Assembly (NCBI GenBank): GCA_024449915.1
Contig: JAMZAV010000065.1
Span: 174,501 to 238,500 of the forward strand
From: Sweltsa coloradensis
Lineage: Eukaryota > Arthropoda > Insecta > Plecoptera > Chloroperlidae
DNA: 64,000 bases
Direction: 5' to 3'
In this document: piece after piece, positions 59,334-64,000 of the stretch
Layout of the letters: every line of letters starts with the position of its first letter
Numbering within the stretch: the first letter of the stretch is position 1
Program-made: the position numbers and the translations under genes
Notes under the pieces: model-generated
The model's database searches: none
What the model was told of the DNA's origin: nothing
Seen by the model: the letters and a program-made list of their open reading frames with translations, nothing else

Positions 59334-60342
59334 ATCCACAGTATATTTTTTGTGACATTTTCGAAACGACGCTCGTTGTTTGTACGGTACATCGTACATA
59401 TGACCCGATGTGTCTCGATTTAGCTGATTAATTGATAAAGAATGTAAATCATTATAAGAAAATATATATACCGAATACAAACATAAAACCACTAGGGCCT
59501 AAGCAATTTTAAATTAGGTTACACTGAGAATTGGCTACACATATTAACATCGTCAATCACTATCCAACAGCCTTAATTCTTTCCACATCAAACAACATTT
59601 CTCTGCTTAACTATAATGCGTTGATTACTGTAATGTTGCAAGACACGTGTAAGTGCTAATGACATCATTCAATATCAAAACACAATAGCGGAAACACTGT
59701 CATCACACACTAAAACCGACACACGACTGGCTTTATTGCCCTGACCGTTGGGCAATCTGCGTCGAGATTATGTTTGCTTTGGGTGAAACTGATGCAAGGT
59801 TGACTTTACTCATTAACTCGCCGAAATAACGCTAATGTGTTTGATTCTGGCGAAACACAAACCATTGTTAATGTCAATGTTAAAATATTGATTGAAACAA
59901 AGAGATGATGACAACGATGTGTTTGTGTCATTGCAATATGTTGTTGTTTGTTTACATTACAGAGGCAACATTCGGGATAAATAAATAACTCATGAAAATA
60001 GATTTGCATGAATTTTAGAGGCTACCAATTTGGTTACAAAAACTGATTTTTAGTGACTAATTAAAGCTTCTCCGATCAAAACATGTCGACGAGGAAGTCA
60101 TCGTCGTGTGAATAATGGTCAGCCACACATGGACATATTTGAGAAGGGTGAGTTAGGATAAGGACGCAAACTAAATGTAATTCTAATATAATGATTTGCG
60201 CAATTAAGCAATAGGGAATTTGCATAACATTATTTTATGGTTCTACTGGGTTAAGGCCACCTTCCTTTACACAAAAATATCTTATTTTCTTGATTTTGAG
60301 AATATTTTCATTTATAAAATAAGGGTGAAAGTTTCCTACATA
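59334..60342. other. AT-rich sequence with a LINE-tail-like fragment
   Basis: At about 60017-60060, GGCTACCAATTTGG and AAAACTGATTTTTAGTG resemble the R2/LINE tail region. Nothing else is seen. Confidence 0.3.
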
Positions 60343-60402
60343 TTTTGGCGGGAAAAAACAGGTCATACGTCACCAGTCTTCATGATACCAATCAACCAAT
60401 CA
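60343..60402 (+). promoter_or_regulatory. E2F, ATF and double CCAAT cluster
   Basis: TTTTGGCGGGAAAA at 60343-60356 (E2F-type), TACGTCA at 60366-60372, and CCAATCA at 60388 and 60396 (8 bp apart), all within 60 bp. This combination is typical of cell-cycle gene promoters. Occupancy and transcription are unproven. Confidence 0.35.
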
Positions 60403-60702
60403 CGTAACGATATATCAAGTTACTCGCTTTCGGAGATTATCTTGGCTGTACAAGGTCATTTTGACATCTTGTTTGTTCTAATATGCTTAATATTTTATTT
60501 TATACATTTAGTAATATTACAACGTAAGTTTTAACAACAATTTAATTGATAATAAGAAAAAAACACAATGTTGATTATAAAACTTGGAAAAGGACATCAA
60601 CTGTTGTTTATTTGTTGGCCATTGTTGAAAGAACCAAAGACTTTGGTAAAAGGAGGGAATTTCGTTGTTTATGTAGACGGCCGTGTTCGTCATGAGGGTC
60701 GG

Positions 60703-60760
60703 TGACGTAGGCAGCCGTTTAAAAAAAAGTGCGGGAAATTTAAAAGGTCAAACTTTGACC
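60703..60760 (+). promoter_or_regulatory. CRE-like, E2F-like and palindromic site
   Basis: TGACGTA at 60703, GCGGGAAAT at about 60732, and the 15-bp palindrome GGTCAAACTTTGACC at 60746-60760, whose halves resemble nuclear-receptor half sites. Confidence 0.3.
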
Positions 60761-60999
60761 CTCAATAGATATTGAACGATTAACTTTATAATTAACTTTA
60801 TAATAATATATATATACTTTATATGCCTTTTTTTATATTCGATTCATTCATAAATTGCATTTAATATCCTTTTTATTTGTTATCAAATTTGTTGAGTATT
60901 TAATGCATTGTTGTAATATTACTATTTCAAATATTATTTACTTAAATGTAGTTCATTGTTGTGTCTGCATCTATGTAATTAGATTTATTTAGTTGTCCT

Positions 61000-61072
61000 C
61001 CTTTGTAAATCAGTTTTTATAACTGAATAGGATAGACGTTAAAAATAATAAATAAATAAAATAAAAAATAAA
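61000..61072 (+). mobile_element. LINE-like 3' tail
   Basis: GTCCTCCTTTGTAAATCAG, TTTTTATAACTGAATAGG and AATAATAAATAAATAAAAT; a partner of the tail at 57066. Confidence 0.5.
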
Positions 61073-63129
61073 ACCCTTAATTAACGTTTATATCATTTTT
61101 AGAAGAATATCTATATATTGCAGATACTTTGACCGATATCTGGAACTTATGCAAATTCCCTATTGGATGCAAAATCAGTTATGATTTACAGGCTCAAGTC
61201 ATAAAATAAGTATTCGTTTACAACGGCGTATTTACACGATTTAAAAGGAAAACAAAACTTTTATGGTTGAGTTTAGCAGTTCCCACCAACATTTTCATTG
61301 TTGTGCCACCGTTCACAACCCGTTTACACACGCTTCCGTCAATCGTAAATCAGCCTTCAGCCCGCACACAAAGTGCATTTCAATAATACAATACATGTCC
61401 TAGTTTCTTTGTTCATTCTGAACGCACTAACTAGTAAAGTACATGATGTTTTCACGACTGCTAGTTTTCAATGTTGTTTTCTGATTAAATAATTTTGTCA
61501 GATCTGCACTAAAAGAATAAATTATAACGAAAACAAAATTAGTACAAGACGAAATTATACAAAAGAGAATCAATTTGGTGCATAATATAAATGATATAAT
61601 AACATAGCTGGTGGCAGACATAGGTAATAAGTTCATAAATCAAAGCAATTTTTAAAACACAACTATCATATTCCTAATGTGAATCGTTAACACAATCAGC
61701 TGTCAAAATCGCAAACATACTTATAAATAATCAGAATCATAAACAAAAGCGTTATCACATGCGTAATCATAATTGTAATCGTAAGATACATACAAATTTG
61801 TTGCTTTGAGCATCGTATTTTGTAAATCAGATAATAATTATTACTGAAATATTATATTGGCATTTTAGTTGAACGGAATGGGTTAAATAGAATTCTTATT
61901 TCTACTTGTAATCTACCAAATATTTGATTTTAATCACTTAATAATGGATATTATGCATGTTTTAATTAAGAATTGTAACACATACAAGGTGGAGAAGTTA
62001 AAACACAACAAAATGCGCGCTACATTATTTTGAATAGGGGCGAAATAGTCTTGTGTTCGTCATCAGCTTTGCTTTCTCATTAACACATTCATACAACTTA
62101 AAAAAAGTGTGTTCATTTAAGACAACATAAGGGTGAAATTAGCTTTCTACTGTGGACATGGCGAAAGCTGAAAGTTGGATTTGGAATTGTAATATAATAT
62201 CCCCCTCTAAATTTATTAATTAAATTTTAATTGCATGTTTACCCTCCTTGATTACCCAGTATGTGTACTGTTTACTAGTCAATGGACTAGTTGCAATTAA
62301 TTGTTTTGAAACTAGTGGAACTGGTGAGGTTTGAAGAAATTATTTTCACTTATTCAAATTTTTACAATTTGCATTTTTATTTTTATTTTAAAATCGTGTT
62401 AAGTCCAAATAATTGATTATTCATGGACCAAAGTCCAAAGGCCAAAGTCTTTAACATCGTTGGTTCGAGGCTACTTTTACTATAATAACCAAAATCCATA
62501 CTTTCCTCTTGCTATTTGAAGAATGTTCGCACGGTCATCCTACCTGTCCGTTAGCGCTCACTTCTGTTTTACCCCTTCGTATACGACACTGATATCCTAG
62601 GTGAACTATTAATAACTCGGAGGGGTCAATAGGAAGTCTTTTCACGGTTCTCATGGCATTCCTCGCGTCACGCAGACATGCTCCAGTGAACAATCAACTC
62701 CACGAGGGGCGTTGTCGCTGATGTCACACGACCGCACGTTTAGCGGACAATCGAAGATGTCTTGACTCACAAACACAGATAATGCATGGGACAAGTGTCT
62801 TCTATTGTAAGGCTATACGGAAGGAGTAGGACTATGAGAACTGACATGAAAAATTACTACCACCAAAACTGTATTATAGAATGTTTAGTTTTTGACAATA
62901 GGGTATGAAAGGTGTTTTTCATTTCTCATAAATATACTCATATTTGTTCTTGTGAATTTTAGTAGCCTACGAAAATAATATATGAATAAAATAGGTATTA
63001 TTTAAAGTAGACGCCTATTTTGGAGATGCTTATTATCTTATTTGGTATTGATGACGATTATGATTGGCATTAACATTGTCTCATTTTTTTGCCAACACAG
63101 ATAACCAAATTTAGTTACCTATGTTTATT
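61073..63129. other. AT-rich sequence, GC-richer at 62520-62780
   Basis: No repeat or coding frame could be supported. Confidence 0.35.
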
Positions 63130-63322
63130 TGGAATAAGCGCGCGCCAACCGTTAGGTCATAATGTGCTACTATAGCCAAGGGGATGTAGGGAAGAAAGTC
63201 CAATGCTAGTCAGAACCAGCCACGGGCCAGGAGGAGGGAAAGGGGGGGGGGGCAGCCCGGAGGAGTTTCTCACGTTGCCGGCCAGGGCTCGCTTCTAGTT
63301 TCGGGGAGTTACATACTCCCTT
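63130..63322 (+). repeat. repeat family R3, copy 3
   Basis: CCAACCGTTAGGTCATAATG, CTATAGCCAAGGGGATG and TAGTCAGAACCAGCCACGGG match 50350-50445. The terminal GGGGAGTTACATACTCCC forms a small hairpin also seen in copy 1. A run of 12 G lies at about 63242-63253. Confidence 0.6.
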
Positions 63323-64000
63323 AGATATAAGATGATATTTGTGAGATGGAATTTATCCCTTTTTTCGCATTTTACGATAAACACTACCCAGGGCCTAGAA
63401 TAGTACAAAGACTTTTTAAAATAACATGTTTTAAGAGGGTAAACACACAATACGTTGAAACAATGACTATACTCACTTCAATAAAATTCATAAACGACTG
63501 TAATAAAAGCATAAGTAGGCCTACCAGTCCAAGAAAAACTTAGCTCTGTAAAGCTTTACCAATGCATCTTCTTAGATTAAGTTATTCGTACGAAATGTAA
63601 TTAATTTAATCGAATAATATGAGACCACATCCCAATATAACGTTTTATTAGTTTTGTGTTTAAGCCAGTTAAACTGTTTTTTAGTATTGTATTAACACCT
63701 CACATTATAAAACTTGAATTTGTTAGATGAGCAAGATTGTGCATTCAGAGCCAACACGGCTTGCGACGAAATGTCTTGTTTGAGATTTGCAACAGATAGA
63801 TTGAGAGAATGTGTCTGAATGGACCGCGACATTCTGAGCCGTTCAGCACCTTATTCCGCTGCCAACAGCCATGAAGGTCCCGAAGGAGCCACCACTTTGG
63901 AACATCATTTTGCCCATTTCGGTCATCAGCCTCTGTCCTCGAAACCCGTGCCTGAAACATGTCACCTTATACCGGTCAACCACCATACCGAGCAGTCACA
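63323..64000. other. unannotated sequence to window end
   Basis: A GC-richer stretch at 63740-64000 is open on both strands (minus 63745-63960, 71 codons) with no recognised domain. It might be exonic and continue outside the window. Confidence 0.25.

Overview
The window looks like a stretch of AT-rich, gene-poor animal nuclear genome. The reasons are dispersed tRNA-derived SINE pieces, rolling-circle (Helitron-like) and hAT-like transposon copies, foldback elements, LINE-like 3' tails, microsatellites and two long tandem arrays. There is no sign of bacterial gene organisation (no dense co-directional ORFs, no Shine-Dalgarno-led operons). The species cannot be named from sequence alone; a marine or other invertebrate would fit. 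No protein-coding gene can be identified with confidence. The longest open frames either come from tandem repeats or are what a sequence of this size gives by chance. A few short exon-like frames are listed at low confidence.

Layout. 1-5635: mostly featureless AT-rich DNA with one possible exon tail (16-225), a more GC-rich patch (1010-1760) and Helitron-like copy A (2528-3301). 5636-9035: a 3.4-kb array of about 44 copies of a 77-bp unit carrying CACGTG, followed by a tRNA-derived SINE. 9426-18211: AT-rich DNA with small duplications. 18212-19882: Helitron-like copies B and C, convergent. 20395-20910: degenerate 29-bp repeats, then a promoter-like patch. 23737-25284: Helitron-like copies D and E, then a (GGTTC)n array. 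26100-30375: SINE and LINE-like fragments and Helitron-like copy F. 34894-41603: small tandem duplications, an (AAGT)n microsatellite, a pair of inverted repeats and repeat family R3. 44831-45541: a 51-bp array of 14 copies. 45640-46320: SINE heads. 49507-52618: a large foldback element, Helitron-like copy G sitting inside a tandem duplication, and a palindromic MITE. 52840-55130: a nested stack (a repeat split by a hAT-like element that itself contains Helitron-like copy H). 55131-64000: AT-rich DNA with promoter-like clusters at 56370-56760 and 60343-60760, LINE tails, a small hAT-like MITE and another R3 copy.

Two observations stand out. First, a 17-nt motif, ACCCGGCACCTCCACCA, occurs seven times on both strands with mostly unrelated flanks. 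It matches the 3' end of a mature tRNA-Ala including the post-transcriptional CCA, and read on the other strand it looks like an LTR-retroelement primer-binding site starting TGG. Second, eight related non-autonomous elements end in CTAG followed by T. They have a 3' subterminal hairpin and a 13-bp inverted copy of their 5' end just inside it. In copy G the pre-insertion site is preserved next door in a tandem duplicate, which shows insertion without an evident target duplication.
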